From Malus domestica (Eukaryota > Streptophyta > Magnoliopsida > Rosales > Rosaceae): a stretch of DNA of 64,000 nt. Numbering within the stretch: position 1 is the first letter of the stretch; each line of letters opens with the position of its first letter. The notes under the pieces are model-generated. The model ran no database searches and was not told the DNA's origin. It worked only from the letters and a program-made list of their open reading frames with translations. A program made the position numbers and the translations under genes. Below, piece by piece: positions 23,542 to 35,410 of the stretch. The stretch lies in contig NC_091672.1 of assembly GCF_042453785.1 (NCBI RefSeq), forward strand, positions 6,094,501 to 6,158,500, written 5' to 3'.

Positions 23542-26214
23542 ATGGAGGAAGAAGACCAGCAAAAAGCTGCAGATCTGATCAAGGAGCTCGTCATCCGCCT
23601 CCGCTCCCAAAGTCCCAATTCCGAATCTCACCTGCTGACTCCAAACTCCCCGGAATTCCAGAGCTCGCTCCGCTACGCTTTCCGCTTGATCTCCAGCCGA
23701 TTAACTCCGTCCGTGGCTCCCGACGCCGCCGCCATAGCCCAGTCCATCAAGCGCCGCCTCGCCACCCAAGGTAGGTCCTCGCAGGCCCTCACTTTCGCCG
23801 ACCTTTATACCAAATTCGCGTCGAAAACCGGCCCGGGGAGTGTAAATAACAAATGGGCAGTCGTTTATTTGCTCAAAATTGTGTCGGAGGATCGGAAAAA
23901 TGGGAAAACCCAGTTGGATTCTTCGGTTTTGTTGCCCAATTTGGGGTTAAATGATGCCGAATCGGGGAAGGAGTCAAGGGTTTTGGTGGGTAGGGAGAAT
24001 AAGGAAAAGGGTTGGAACAATGGGGTATTGTTGGTTTCTAAAGACCCGGAAAATCTCCGCGAAATTGCTTTTAGGGAGTTTGTGAATTTGATTAAAGAAG
24101 AGAATGAGGTTTCTGAAGAGGTTTTGGTGAGAGATGTGTTGTATGCCTGTCAAGGAATTGATGGCAAGTACGTGAAATTTGATAGTAGTGCTGATGGTTA
24201 TGCTTTATCGGATTTGATTAAGGTGCCTAGAGCAACCCGCATTATGGTTCGGAAGCTTTGTGAATTGGGGTGGTTGTTTAGGAAGGTTAAAGGGTATATT
24301 TCAGAGAGTATGGATGGGTTTCCATCTGACAATGTTGGAACCGTTGGGCAGGCCTTTTGTGCTGCGTTACAAGATGAGCTCTCCGATTACTATAAGTTGT
24401 TGGCTGTTCTTGAAGCGCAGTCAATGAATCCAATTCCTTTGGTTTCAGAGACTGCGAGCTCAGAGAATTATCTTTCTCTGAGGAGATTGTCTGTTTGGTT
24501 TGCGGAGCCAATGGTGAAAATGAGGTTAATGGCTGTTTTGGTTGATAAATGTAGGGTTTTAAGGGGTGGGGCAATGGCTGGGGCTATTCATTTACATGCC
24601 CAGCATGGTGACCCATTGGTGCACGAGTTCATGGGACGCTTACTTCGGAGGGTATGCTCTCCACTATTTGAGATGGTTAGGAGTTGGGTTTTGGAAGGGG
24701 AGTTAGAAGATGTTTTTGCAGAATTCTTTGTAGTGGGTCAGCCAGTGAAAGCTGAGTCTCTTTGGAGGGAAGGTTACATGCTCCATGCCGGAATGCTTCC
24801 TTCTTTTATTTCTCAATCGCTTGCTCAACGCATTCTGAGGACAGGCAAGTCAATCAATTTCCTTCGTGTCTGTTGTGAGGATCGTGGTTGGGCTGATGCT
24901 GCAACAGAAGCTGCAGCTGCTGCTGGTACCACGACAAGAAGATGGGGTCTTGGATATGGTGAAACTGATGCTCTTGAGTCTTTGGTTGATGGAGCAGCAA
25001 AGAGAGTTGATAAGCATTTGTTGGATGTTATTTACAACCAGTACAAGTTCAAGGAGCACTGTCTTGCTATAAAGCGGTATTTACTCCTCGGACAGGGTGA
25101 CTTTGTTCAGTATCTAATGGATATAGTTGGGCCAGAGCTTTCTGAACCTGCTAACACAATAAGCTCTTTTCAGCTAGCTGGGTTGCTGGAAACTGCAATT
25201 CGAGCATCTAATGCTCAGTATGATGATCGTGACATATTGGATAGGTTGAAGGTAAAGATGATGCCACATGGAACCGGAGATAGGGGCTGGGATGTGTTCT
25301 CATTGGAATATGATGCAAGGGTTCCTTTAGTTACTGTTTTTACAGAATCTGTGATGACAAAGTATTTAAGAATTTTTAATTTCTTATGGAAGCTTCGGCG
25401 AGTAGAGCATGCCCTTATTGGTATTTGGAAGACAATGAAGCCAAATTGTATCACTTCACGTTCATTTATGAAGCTCCCGAATGCAGTTAAGTTGCAGTTG
25501 CTTTCAACTTTGAGACGATACCAGGTTCTTTGGGATGAGATGAATCATTTTGTCTCAAACTTGCAATACTATATTATGTTTGAAGTCTTGGAGGTGTCTT
25601 GGTCCAATTTTTTGAATGAAATGGATGTGGCTAAGGACCTCGATGATCTACTTGCCGCTCATGAAAAGTACCTCCATTCGATTTTGGAGAAATCCCTCCT
25701 TGGAGAACGTTCCCAAACCCTTTATGATTCACTCTTTGCCTTGTTTGATCTTATATTGAAATTCCGAAGTCATGCAGATCGATTGTCTGAAGGGATTAAT
25801 GAGTTGCAAGCCAGGTATTCTTCATTCTGTATGATCACAGTTATTTGTGAACCAAAATACTGCTACCTCATTCCTTTTCTTTTTCTTCGTAAACTAATGT
25901 CTTGGATGGTTTGTTGCAGAACCATGGAATCCTCTTTACCCTCTCGAGACAAGAGTAAAGCAAAAAAGCGATCAAATGATAGGTCGTCAGAGCCTGGATC
26001 CTGGATTAGTGAAGGCAGGAAAGCCCTCACGCAACGTGCTGGTGAATTTCTTCGGAATATGGGACAAGATTTAGATGCACTATCAAAAGAATATTCATCA
26101 TTGCTTGAGGATTTTATTTCTAAGTTGCCCATGCAGCAACATGTTGATTTAAAGTTCCTCCTGTTTCGGCTGGACTTCACTGAGTTTTATAGCCAGTTGC
26201 ATCCTAGTACGTAG
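23542..26214 (+). CDS. GCP3: Gamma-tubulin complex component 3 (GCP3/SPC98)
   Basis: Two coding exons, 23542-25814 and 25920-26214, split AG|A within an Arg codon, give 855 aa (Arabidopsis SPC98 is about 840 as I recall). GCP3 and GCP2 form the gamma-tubulin small complex that nucleates microtubules at the nuclear envelope and cell cortex. The product starts MEEEDQQKAADLIKELVIRL and keeps family blocks ADLYTKFASKTGPGSVNNKW, VPRATRIMVRKLCELGWLFR, VGTVGQAFCAALQDELSDYY (GRIP1 region) and, in the GRIP2 gamma-tubulin-binding half, KRYLLLGQGDFVQYLMDIVG, DRGWDVFSLEY, FNFLWKLRRVEHALIGIWK and QYYIMFEVLEVSW. It ends DLKFLLFRLDFTEFYSQLHP. I chose the ATG at 23542 because the frame upstream to 23356 is low-complexity leader. 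The 105-bp intron is in frame and has no stop, so unspliced RNA would add 35 residues. Confidence 0.97.
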   Translation: MEEEDQQKAADLIKELVIRLRSQSPNSESHLLTPNSPEFQSSLRYAFRLISSRLTPSVAPDAAAIAQSIKRRLATQGRSSQALTFADLYTKFASKTGPGSVNNKWAVVYLLKIVSEDRKNGKTQLDSSVLLPNLGLNDAESGKESRVLVGRENKEKGWNNGVLLVSKDPENLREIAFREFVNLIKEENEVSEEVLVRDVLYACQGIDGKYVKFDSSADGYALSDLIKVPRATRIMVRKLCELGWLFRKVKGYISESMDGFPSDNVGTVGQAFCAALQDELSDYYKLLAVLEAQSMNPIPLVSETASSENYLSLRRLSVWFAEPMVKMRLMAVLVDKCRVLRGGAMAGAIHLHAQHGDPLVHEFMGRLLRRVCSPLFEMVRSWVLEGELEDVFAEFFVVGQPVKAESLWREGYMLHAGMLPSFISQSLAQRILRTGKSINFLRVCCEDRGWADAATEAAAAAGTTTRRWGLGYGETDALESLVDGAAKRVDKHLLDVIYNQYKFKEHCLAIKRYLLLGQGDFVQYLMDIVGPELSEPANTISSFQLAGLLETAIRASNAQYDDRDILDRLKVKMMPHGTGDRGWDVFSLEYDARVPLVTVFTESVMTKYLRIFNFLWKLRRVEHALIGIWKTMKPNCITSRSFMKLPNAVKLQLLSTLRRYQVLWDEMNHFVSNLQYYIMFEVLEVSWSNFLNEMDVAKDLDDLLAAHEKYLHSILEKSLLGERSQTLYDSLFALFDLILKFRSHADRLSEGINELQARYSSFCMITVICEPKYCYLIPFLFLRKLMSWMVCCRTMESSLPSRDKSKAKKRSNDRSSEPGSWISEGRKALTQRAGEFLRNMGQDLDALSKEYSSLLEDFISKLPMQQHVDLKFLLFRLDFTEFYSQLHPST

Positions 26215-27822
26215 AAATAAAGCTAGTACATACGAGTTAAAGCAAATGCAACCGGAATTCATGACATGATCAAACTAATTTTTTGTTCATCAATCGTCTC
26301 TGCTCATCTGGTTGAACAATCATGCTGCATCTGGCTGACGGGACCAACAAGCTAGTACATGCGACTTTATATTGCTTGACTGTTAGGTAAGTGGAAAACC
26401 TTAGCTCCTTCATGACTGTTGTATTTGCATTTGACATTTCTCGGAGGACTAACATATGATATCCTTATCTTGATATTTTCAGACGGTGTTTGCTTCTTTC
26501 TGATGGCCTGTGTGGAAGATATACTGTTGACTTAAAGATACATCGCATCACTAGATCAGGGTGTGGAATTTGACTGTGTACTCGTATCGCAGCTGATATT
26601 TTTCAAGTTTTGTTTTTCGGGTGAGTTGTTTTTTTCATAGCTTTGGGAGCAGACCCATTAGAGCTTTGTATATACGTATAGTAGTACTGGATTAGATTGA
26701 ATGATAGACAACGAGTGCTAACTTTTTGCATCTCCATTTCACTTGTTTCGTCCACTATTTGATCTTTTGTGTTAGCCATATGTATAAATTGATGTCTTTC
26801 TTGTTAGAAACTTTTGTTGTCTTTGACATCGTTAATTGTTTATGGACAATCGAACTCAATGCAAGTATTGTATTTGGATACTATCAGATGATGATTTGTA
26901 GAGGAACCAGAGTGTCCGCGATATCAGGTGATAATTTGTTTAGCAATCTTGTGAAAACCTTCACTGTATATGCAATTCGTTGAAACGAATTCGAAAATTT
27001 TGAATTCTTGTGCATAAATAATTATGCTATAGTTGTCCACGTGAGTAAGCAGCTCCCAAGCACTGTTCGCAGTTACTAAAAATGTTGGACAAAGTTAGTC
27101 GAAACTTTCTTATTAGGTTTTGTAATCGGCCTACTTTGAATGCTCTTTGAATGCCTGTTATGGTAGTAGGTCTTTTGGCATAAAAAAGGGGCATTGTTTG
27201 GCTCTCTGCATTGATTAGTTTTTTTCTTCCTATAACGACCTGACATCATTTTTTCGTACAAACGTCATAATTAGGATTGTTTATTCCCTTCGACATTATC
27301 TAAAGACGATTTTTAGAAAAATTCATTTGATGGAGATTGTTTTGTTGTACATGTAAATCAAATCATTTGACGGTTCATTGCAATAATGTTGCTTGTTAGA
27401 TGACCTGTGGATTACAGTAAATGGTCTTCGAACTGGATAAATTTTTTGGTAAATAACCTTTAAATGTTGATAAAAAGATAATGAACCGTTTTAATTTTAA
27501 ATTCATACGGTCAGATGACCGAGTCAATGCTGATTGATGTTGCTACGGCCTCCATACAATGTGAATGTCGAGAAACGAAATCGAAATCGAAATCGAAATA
27601 GCTGGGTGGCAAAGCGGGTGATTATTAATACAATCGACTATCACTAAATATGTCATGTGTTGAGTAATACTACAATCGGCTGAACTGTACTGTCACTCAA
27701 TATGTCATGTCGTGTGACTGGAACAACTTTCGAGAGAGACACTAAAGATCTTCTACATTGGTATGCAATATTTAAACTTTCAATATAATTTGAAAGACCT
27801 AAATATAGGATTTACGCTATTT
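26215..27822. other. GCP3 3' UTR and intergenic sequence
   Basis: No gene is supported. There is a small CGAAAT repeat (CGAAATCGAAATCGAAAT, about 27577-27600). The open frame at 26726-26983 has no recognisable domain. Confidence 0.5.
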
Positions 27823-27999
27823 AGTACTACGATACGTTGATATTCATCTTCATTTGTAAGTAAGAGGTTTTATGGTCGATTATCGTCAAAAACGATTTTG
27901 AACCATATTATTGCTAGTTTATTATGAGGTTTAGCCTACCCCGGCTCTTCCCCTTAACCTCTTAGTGTAGATAATTTCGTTTGTTAAAAAAAAAAAAAT
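27823..27999 (+). mobile_element. Diverged tRNA-derived SINE copy
   Basis: It shows TACTACGATACGTTGATATT, TTGTAAGTAAGAGGTTTTAT, GGTCGATTATCG (a decayed B box), GATTTTGAACCATATTATTG and the tail TTAGTGTAGATAATTTCG followed by TTTGTT and a poly(A) run. It is older than the copies at 19852 and 61752. Confidence 0.7.
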
Positions 28000-28112
28000 A
28001 CATGATTTGTGAGTGACTATTTTTTCTTTCCCTTTTTTGATTCAAAAACCAGTTCAGGTATGAACTGACAGTTCAATCACTTCAACAACACAGAAATTGC
28101 AAAAAAAAAGGA

Positions 28113-28337
28113 TTGGATCCTCGCCAGATCACCTTGCTAAGGATCAACGCATGTGAACCGTTGATAAAAAATCGTGCGGTTACAATTTTTTCCTTTTTAA
28201 TATTTTTCAGGTAAAACGAGGCTGCTTTACTTTTAAAAATATAAAAAGAATTTAATTAAGACCACATGATTTTTTATCAACGGTCCACATACGTTGATCT
28301 CTAGGATCCCCAACCCGGGGATCCGGCGAGGATCCAA
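28113..28337. mobile_element. Foldback MITE with GGATCC-rich inverted repeats
   Basis: The left end begins TTGGATCCTCGCCAGATC, and the right end read inward begins TTGGATCCTCGCCGGATC. The arms continue, imperfectly, through ATCAACG(C/T)ATGTG(A/G)ACCG and TTGATAAAAAATC for about 70 bp. The centre is AT-rich. No coding capacity. I see no clean target duplication. It lies about 230 bp upstream of the AHA1 start. Confidence 0.8.
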
Positions 28338-28563
28338 ATTAAAAAAAAAAAGGCCCAAATAGGATTTCTTCCAGATCCTTCTAATCCTTCCATTCCCCTA
28401 TTTTATTGGGCCGCCCCTCAAAATTCTGGACCCTTCCACACTCCTCAGTCCTCCCAAAGAACCCTCCAGACTCCTTCCCCCACCCTATTTTTCTCTCCCC
28501 TCCGCATCCCAAACCCTCACTCTCTCTCTCTAGAACTTTGAGTGTGATTCCTGATTCGAATCA

Positions 28564-29877
28564 ATGGCGAAGTACGGCGAGGGCGACAAGCGGTGGATCG
28601 TGGAGGACAGGCCCGACGGAGCCAACGTCCACAACTGGCACTGGGCGGAGACCGACTGCCTTGGCTGGTCACGTGACCTCCTTGCTAAGCTCCTCAACAA
28701 CCTCACCATCCTCGATGGCGAAGGCAACCTCCACCTCAGGACCAAGACCGTCGACAAGGTCGACGGCGAGGCCTACGTCAACGTCCGGAAGGGGAAGATC
28801 ATCCCGGGATACGAAATCAGCCTCAATCTGTCGTGGGAGGGGGAGGCGAAGGACGGCGACGGGAAATCGCTGCTGAAGGTCGACGGAGTTGTGGAGATTC
28901 CTTATATTTCGGACGAGAACGCCGACGAGGACCCGGAGGTTAAGATTTCGGTGAAGGATGAGGGGCCGGTTGGGAGGAGGATTAAGGAGGCGATGGTGGC
29001 GAAGGGGAAGCCTTTGATTTTGGAAAAGGTTCGGGTCTATGTGGAGAGTATGGCTAAGGGCGGGCCTGCGAAGGAGGAAATTGAGGTTAAGAAGATTGCG
29101 CCGAAGAGTAATTCGACGGCGGCGGCGGCTGCGGCGGCAGCGAAGAAGGAGGTGGCTGTGGAGAAAGAGGAGGCGAAGAAGAAGGAGAGCAAGAAAGGGT
29201 TTAAGACTATTAGTTTGACAGAGAAGTTCAGTTGCAGGGCGAAAGATATGTTTGAGATTTTGATGGATGAGAATAGGTGGAAGGGTTTTACGCAGAGCAA
29301 TGCGAAGATAAGCAAGGAGGTTGGAGGGCCGATCAGTATTTTTGATGGGTCGGTGACCGGTTCGAATTTGGAGTTGCAGAATGGGAGTTTGATTATGCAG
29401 AAGTGGAGATTTGGGAGCTGGCCTGATGGGATTGATTCGACGGTATGTGGAATTTGAAATTCGGGTTTTTCGTGTTTGAATGTGTTCTTTTGGGTAGTTT
29501 TAATTGGTTTTGTGATTTGTGGATTGAGTGTTATGTTTGAATTTTGCAGGTGAGGCTTACACTGGAAGAACCTGAACCTGGTCTCACTGTTGTTAAGCTA
29601 ACACATACGAATATTCCTGAGGAAGACAGGTTGGTTTTGTTTAAGCTTTTGGTTAATGGGTTGTTCTCGAAAACAAATTGAGTTTGATTGAATTGGAGCT
29701 TAAACAGGACTGGAGTTTGTGAGTTGAATTGTTTTCTTGGATGGAAAGTTGATTGCCTGGTTTTTATGTGTTTGGTAATGCAGATATGGGAATGCGACTG
29801 TGGTGGAGAATACGGAGAGAGGATGGCGGGATCTAATCTTCCAGCGGATAAGGGCAGTTTTTGGTTTTGGCATTTAA
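28564..29877 (+). CDS. AHA1: Activator of Hsp90 ATPase (Aha1-type co-chaperone)
   Basis: Three exons (28564-29442, 29550-29629, 29784-29877; GT-AG) give 350 aa, ending FGFGI. The N-terminal Aha1_N domain (about residues 20-165) carries NVHNWHWAETDCLGWSRDLL, VNVRKGKIIPGYEISLNLSW and VEIPYISDENADEDPEVKIS. A charged, Ala/Lys-rich linker with a run of eight Ala follows (about 185-220). The C-terminal AHSA1/START-like domain (about 220-350) has TEKFSCRAKDMFEILMDENR, GGPISIFDGSVTGSNLEL and RTERGW-like ENTERGWRDLIFQRIRAVFG. Aha1 binds the middle domain of cytosolic Hsp90 and stimulates its ATPase. The name means the Hsp90 activator, not the plant proton pump also called AHA1. The exon 1 5' half is GC-rich. 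The leader has a CT tract (28520-28532). Same direction as GCP3, 2.3 kb downstream. Confidence 0.96.
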
Positions 29878-31653
29878 GATATTCAAGTAGGTTTTCTCTT
29901 GGAATTGCAGAATTTGATGGTTTTGGAAGCCTGAATTCAATGTTTGGAATTAACTTACCGGGTCTAAATGCTTCGAATCTAAGACATTGAGTCCAATGTT
30001 ATAATGTTGTGCACTGTCATTGATAAGCAGATTTTCTTCGTAATGAATTGTCAGTTCTCTCAAGACTTTTATAACTAAACTTCTTGTGTTAGTATGAATG
30101 AGGAAGAGTTAGATTTGTCTCATTGGTTTCTTTTCTTGTTTCCATTTCTGCTTTTTATTCCGAACCGTTTTTGCTTTTCATCACTGCAAGGGAAATAGGT
30201 TTGTCTCTTGATGCCTTGCTGAAGACTCGTGCTTTTGACACATATGGCAAATAAACGTCATTTACGAGTATGTTTGTTACCTGTTTCATTGTTAGCAAAT
30301 GAACATAAATTTAATTTGTTAACTTCTTGTAACTTGTTAACTGGTTATTAGAGGGGCTTATCACGTTATGCTGATCCTTTATGTGAATGCGAAAGCGCGA
30401 AGATTGCATTTGATAAGGGTATGTTTTCTAATCATGTGTTATTGTATGGGTGTATGTATCTTACAGTGTGATTTTTTTTTGTTAGAAATGAACCTATGCT
30501 ATTGTTATGTTGTAGCTTGTTAACGGTTTATTCACAACTAATAGCGGCGAAGCTTTTTTAGAGGGATGGGTACGTTACATTACTAGACCCCTACAACCAC
30601 AGATTGAATGCAGGTCTCGACTGTAGGTAATATCTACAGACATGCCTGTATCAGTTAGTTTTAGTATGCTGTTCACCGCACCATAAGTTTGTACAACTGA
30701 CTGCTTGAGACGAGCAGTGTTGCAAGCTTTTAGCTGTAGTTAAGTGTTAGGTTGCTCCGCAGGAGAGACTGGTTATGCATGATAAAGTGTAGTGAAATGC
30801 GAGTGAAGATTAGGGGATGTATAAATAGTTGCAGAGGTCGCAGTTAGGTGAAGTCTTTTGACATTGATTCGTTTCGCTAAAACAATCGAGTGTACTTCCT
30901 TGTAGAGGTGGAGAGTGAGGAACCCTGCAGTCTGAAGAAACTAAACAGCTCCTTGAATCTTCTCCATCTGTATTTGATACGATGTTTGCCTCCAGCAAGC
31001 TGTGCTCCGTTCCCCGCCGGATGAGCGAAACTTAGCCTTTCTGTTGCTGTTATGCTTTACCCGTTCTGGATCTGTCCGCAAATTATCTTTGGGGTTTCAG
31101 TCATCCTGTGATTTTAATGTCGTAAAGAGGAATCGTGTTATATCCTAGCTGAAGCGATGAAGAATTATTTAGTTGTTACAGTTAATTGACTAAACGATTT
31201 TAATTATAATCGAGTGAAATATAATACAAACGGTTTTGATTATAAGTAGAAAGTTTGGTGAAATCCGCCAAAACCTATTCTATTTTCTCATGCTAATTGC
31301 ATAGATTTTTGCAAAGTTATTTTACCAAGGAGGCCATTCTTTGGAAACGACCTCATTGTATGAAACAACCTTGCACAATCCAGCAAGATCTGGAGCTGAG
31401 GCCGAGTTCCGGCATATTTCATCTCGAACGCAGGATTTTCCGTCCGGTGAGGCCTCGGAAGAACGGAAAATCGAGCTCGAAAACGGAGTTCATCATTACA
31501 AACATCTTAAGAAACAACACTGAGAAGAGAAATAAATTTGACTGTACAGATTGCTCTTTCATTATATATCGTGATGAATACATACATGCAAGTATTGTGG
31601 CCTACCGGAAAAGAAAAATTGAGAGGAAACTGAGCGATCAGAAAATCGAATTA
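29878..31653. other. AHA1 3' side and intergenic sequence
   Basis: The AHA1 3' UTR lies next to 29878. The rest has no supported gene. The frame at 31297-31653 overlaps the antisense of the last WCRKC1 exon and is a shadow. Confidence 0.5.
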
Positions 31654-33267
<1,614 letters not shown>

Positions 33268-33926
33268 CTTACTCCTATTTTCTCTGTTACAGTATCAACT
33301 ATTACAAAGAAGAAGAAGAAAACATACGACTTTTGATTCGGAGGAAGTGAGAGTTTTTGGATGATGGGTCAGAAAATGGTGGTTTTCTTATGTTGGATAT
33401 TTTGACACTCGAGCAGTATGGTTTTTTTTATTTTTTTAGGGTCTTTGTCTTGATTCGAAAAGTGGGAGGAAATGGTTAACGTTTGTGGAAAGCTTATCCG
33501 CAAGTGAAACACAAAAGGATAACTCTAGGTACATTAAATTCGTAGAGAATATTTTTGCTCACCATTATAATTATGATTTTTTAATTTAATTCTAGTTAAT
33601 TTTTACATGAAATTACTTTTACATTTTCAATTTTGAAAATAATTAACCAAGGTGTTCAAAGAAAAAAAAAACCTAAGTTAATTGAAAGTACACGTGGTAT
33701 ATTATTAAATGCATGGTAAACATACATTATAGTTTATGGAGGTGAGCAAAATTGCTCCAAATTTGTAGACTAGATTTACAAAATAAATTATATGTCACAA
33801 ATATGAATAAGCACGCTAATCACACTTAAGTAATAGTTCAATCATCAGTTTCTATGTTATTTAATTTACAAAATTTAGTCTATGCATTTAGTCTCTTTAG
33901 CATTACCCGACTCGTCCACCCGAAAT
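33268..33926. other. WCRKC1 promoter side and AT-rich intergenic sequence
   Basis: No gene is supported. A TTTTTTTATTTTTTTAGGG tract lies near 33423-33440. Confidence 0.5.
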
Positions 33927-33935
33927 GGTTTGCTG

Positions 33936-34138
33936 CCAACAAGATCCTCTCCGGATCCTCTTTGTGATAATCCAGGAGATTCATGAATCGTGTCCGTTCA
34001 TCGTACATCATGTGGTTAGTTTTTATCAGGTACTATTTGTGTTTAATTTTAAATTAAAATAATTTATGATCGTCCGATGTACGATGAATGAACGTGATTC
34101 ACAGATCTCCGAAATCCTTATAAAGAGGATCCGGATTC
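33936..34138. mobile_element. Foldback MITE, 203 bp, exact 9-bp TSD
   Basis: It is flanked by GGTTTGCTG at 33927-33935 and 34139-34147, exact. The arms, imperfect over about 65 bp, share CCGGATCCTCTTT, GGAGAT, TGAATC and TTCATCGTACATC facing inward. The 9-bp duplication fits a Mutator-type transposase. Confidence 0.85.
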
Positions 34139-34147
34139 GGTTTGCTG

Positions 34148-34740
34148 AATGCTACCCAAAACAATGCAGGCCTATTTGATTCTTTATTTGGGTTGGACTC
34201 ATCACAATCATACAATACCAACAATCATGTTGGACTTGTACATTTTCTGTTTGGTCACTGAAATATTTGTACCAATATAGGTATAAGAAGATTTATCTCT
34301 GATAAAAATAAAAAATAGAGATTTACCCGGTTTTGGTTTTCATTTATTGCTTACACACTTTGTGTGTATGAACACATTTTTTTAGAAAATGAGAAGGACA
34401 GAGGGAGAGAGAGAGAACGCAGGGGAGGGGGAGTGGGAGGTTGTTGTTCTAGGTTTTTTTTTTTTAATATTGGAGGTATTTTAACATCGTCGGTAGGTGA
34501 GGCTTCAATAAAAAACCGTAGTATTTGGACCTGTAAAATTACATTATTGCCCATTATTTTTTTTGTATGATAGAAGACTAAGTAATCTTTTCACCCTCTT
34601 TTTATTGACAAAGAGGGTTTTATTAATTAATATATATATATGAAAATAATAAATTTTAAAATATGAAACAATTTGTTTGCCAGGTCCCATGAAAATGTCT
34701 AATTTTGCAATATTCACATACACAAATTATGAAACAAATC
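34148..34740. other. AT-rich intergenic sequence
   Basis: No gene is supported. A purine-rich GAGAGAG stretch (34395-34440) produces shadow frames on both strands. Confidence 0.5.
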
Positions 34741-34745
34741 ATTCT

Positions 34746-35405
34746 TGTCACATCCCGCCCCAGGCCCCCACCACATTTCGGGCTCGACTCCACCGTAGCA
34801 CGATATTGTCTGCTTTGGGCCCCGATCACGCTCTCACGATTTTGTTTCTGAAAACTCACATGAGAACTTCCCAGTGAATCACCCATCATGGGATTGCTCT
34901 CGCGTGAACTCACTTAACTTCGGAGTTCCTATGGAACTCGAAGCCAGCGAACTCTCAAAATGCCTCGTGCTAGGTAGAGATGAGAATATACATATAGGGC
35001 TTAGAGGATCCACTTCCTTGGGCGATGTGAGATGTTACAATCCACCCTTCATTAGGGGCCCGACGTCTTTGTTGGCACACTTCCGGCCAGGGATTGACTC
35101 TGATACCAAATTGTCACATCCCGGCCCGGACCCCCATCACATCCCGGGCTCGACTCCACCGTAGCACGATATTGTCTGCTTTGGGCCCCGACCATGCCCT
35201 CACGGTTTTGTTTCTAGGAACTCACACGAGAACTTCTCAGTGGGTCACCCATCATGAGATTGCTCTCGTGCAAACTCGCTTAACTTCGGAGTTCCGATGG
35301 AACTCGAAGCCAGTGAGCTCTCAAAATGCCTCGTTCTAGGTAGAGATGAGAATATACATATAAGGCTTAGAGGATCCACTCTCCTAGACGATGTGGGATG
35401 TTACA
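34746..35405 (-). mobile_element. Cassandra TRIM retrotransposon 1, intact ends, exact TSD
   Basis: Two 294-bp direct repeats (34746-35039 and 35112-35405) flank a 72-bp interior. Read on the minus strand the LTRs start TGTAACATC and end GATGTGACA. The interior starts AATTTGGTATCAGAG (initiator tRNA-Met primer site) and ends in a purine-rich GAAGGGTGGA. Target duplication ATTCT is exact (34741-34745, 35406-35410). Each LTR contains a segment matching 5S rRNA, the hallmark of Cassandra, a non-coding terminal-repeat retrotransposon in miniature that relies on other elements' proteins. By eye the LTRs differ at about 33 of 294 positions (about 11%), almost all transitions, so this is an old and probably methylated insertion. 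Confidence 0.95.
34867..34934 (-). repeat. 5S rRNA-derived segment in Cassandra 1, left LTR
   Basis: On the minus strand it reads GGAACTCCGAAGTTAAGTGA (first bases) and later GATGGGTGATTCACTGGGAA. This matches the 3' part of plant 5S rRNA, including the A-box and C-box of the internal pol III promoter, with decay at several bases. The second LTR copy is at about 35233-35300. Confidence 0.85.
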
Positions 35406-35410
35406 ATTCT

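Noticed and set aside
28406..28876. Plus-strand Ser/Thr/Arg-rich open frame over AHA1 exon 1
   Set aside because: Out-of-frame shadow of AHA1; the AHA1 frame has clear homology.
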